DNA from: an uncultured Clostridia bacterium
GTDB taxonomy: Bacteria; Bacillota; Clostridia; Lachnospirales; Anaerotignaceae
NCBI GenBank assembly: GCA_937888765.1
Contig: CALASU010000144.1
Location: 1 to 13,782, forward strand
Length of the DNA: 13,782 nucleotides
Direction: 5' to 3'
Part shown: positions 13,277-13,782 of the stretch, piece after piece
Numbering within the stretch: position 1 is the first letter of the stretch
How the letters are laid out: each line of letters opens with the position of its first letter
Position numbers and translations under genes: made by a program
The notes under the pieces: generated by a model
The model's database searches: none
What the model was told of the DNA's origin: nothing
The model's input: the letters and a program-made list of their open reading frames with translations, nothing else

Positions 13277-13782
13277 TTAACATGCTTTTCTATAAGGTTG
13301 TCCTGACTTTTCAAGTTGATAAATCACCCTTATAAGTTTTTTAGCAGCATGAGAAACAGCAACCGTATAATGCTTACCTTCTGCACGTTTTTTGGCAAGA
13401 TAAGCAGAGAAAGTTGAGTCCCAGCGACAAACGAACTTTGCAGCGTTAAACAGAGCATAGCGAAGATAACGAGAACCCCGTTTTTCCATGTGTGCATGGC
13501 AATTATCTAATTGTCCTGATTGATAAGTGGATGGTGACATACCTGCATAAGCAAGTATTTTATCGGGTGAATCAAAGCAACTGAAATCGCCGATTTCAGC
13601 AAGAATCATTGCACCCATACGATAATTGATACCGGGGATTGTAAGGATCGGTGACTTTATTTCATCCATAATGATCTTGATTTCGTTTTCTATTTCATCA
13701 ATTTCGTTATCCAGTTCTTGTATCAGACGAATAGTATGCTTTAATTCTAGTGATTTAGCAGGCATATAAGAACCAATAGAAT
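13277..13782 (-). CDS. IS110-family transposase, C-terminal fragment
   Basis: The visible frame enters at the window edge and ends at TAA 13277-13279; upstream codons before the internal Met at 13765 read SIGSY in the same frame, so the true start is outside. Features of the C-terminal (Transposase_20, IS116/IS110/IS902) domain are a coiled-coil EIDEIENEIKIIMDEI, then LTIPGINYRMGAMILAEIGD, FDSPDKILAYAGMSPSTYQSGQ with the conserved Ser-Gly expected for the nucleophile, KRGSRYLRYALFNAA, and KRAEGKHYTVAVSHAAKKLIRVIYQL. The N-terminal RuvC-like DEDD part is not in the window. The enzyme recombines a circular intermediate into target DNA. Nothing in the visible part looks broken. Confidence 0.9.
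   Translation of the reverse strand, partial: SIGSYMPAKSLELKHTIRLIQELDNEIDEIENEIKIIMDEIKSPILTIPGINYRMGAMILAEIGDFSCFDSPDKILAYAGMSPSTYQSGQLDNCHAHMEKRGSRYLRYALFNAAKFVCRWDSTFSAYLAKKRAEGKHYTVAVSHAAKKLIRVIYQLEKSGQPYRKAC

Larger units (their letters stand above)
13130..13782 (-). mobile_element. IS110-family element, 3' part
   Basis: The adhesin frame breaks near 13130-13140, and the downstream sequence contains the C-terminal part of an IS110-family transposase on the minus strand, running off the window. The exact end is not defined: these elements lack obvious terminal repeats and target duplication. Between the break and the transposase stop lie about 135 non-coding bases with a terminator hairpin. 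Confidence 0.85.

Noticed and set aside
1..13782. CRISPR array, tRNA or rRNA genes
   Set aside because: No regularly spaced direct repeats and no recognisable tRNA or rRNA segments were seen on reading both strands.

Overview
The window looks like part of an integrative/mobilizable element from a low-GC Bacillota (Clostridia- or Erysipelotrichia-like gut bacterium). The reasons are strong AGGAGG-type ribosome sites, TTG/GTG starts, AT-rich intergenic DNA, a MobC/MOBP-relaxase/PcfB gene set, sortase and Cna_B surface genes, and IS5- and IS110-family insertions. This placement is inference; no rRNA, tRNA or chromosomal marker gene is present.

Layout. (1) 1-317: non-coding leader with several dyads. 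(2) 318-2725: tight three-gene operon of a DUF960 protein, an amidoligase with N-terminal zinc-binding repeats, and a class II (Cys2) glutamine amidotransferase-like protein. (3) 2784-3253: a long dyad followed by a serine resolvase pseudogene, which has an amber codon at codon 16 and lost its C-terminus at an IS. (4) 3231-4098: an 868-bp IS5-family (IS427/IS1031-like) element with perfect 18-bp ends and a probable -1 frameshift. (5) 4099-7778: mobilization region with a promoter, oriT-like stem-loops, MobC, a class II Fic protein with C-terminal winged helix, a MOBP relaxase, and a PcfB/DUF3801 protein. The VirD4, VirB4 and VirB6 genes expected after PcfB in a full conjugative element are absent. 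(6) 7783-13144: secretion/cell-surface cassette with a membrane-anchored exported protein (frameshifted), a secreted sortase, a stalk-domain/CHAP hydrolase (amber inside the CHAP domain), a small unknown gene (internal TGA), and a thioester/Cna_B adhesin cut off by an IS110-family element. (7) 13130-13782: 3' part of that IS110-type element on the minus strand.

How it fits together. MobC, the relaxase and the candidate oriT would form a relaxosome, and PcfB would link it to a coupling protein supplied elsewhere. The sortase and the Cna_B adhesin form a plausible enzyme/substrate pair for surface display. The Fic gene has a promoter overlapping a perfect 12-bp inverted repeat, and the same TTAAGGGAA motif recurs between fic and the relaxase gene. 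This suggests a regulator (possibly Fic through its winged helix) that couples fic expression to the mobilization genes. Five genes are broken (two amber, one opal, one frameshift, one IS-truncated, with the resolvase both amber and truncated), so the element appears to be decaying, while the mob genes, fic and the amidoligase operon remain open.

Most worth a second look: the DUF960/amidoligase/glutamine-amidotransferase operon, the fic operator network, the oriT-like region, and the IS110 3' non-coding end.
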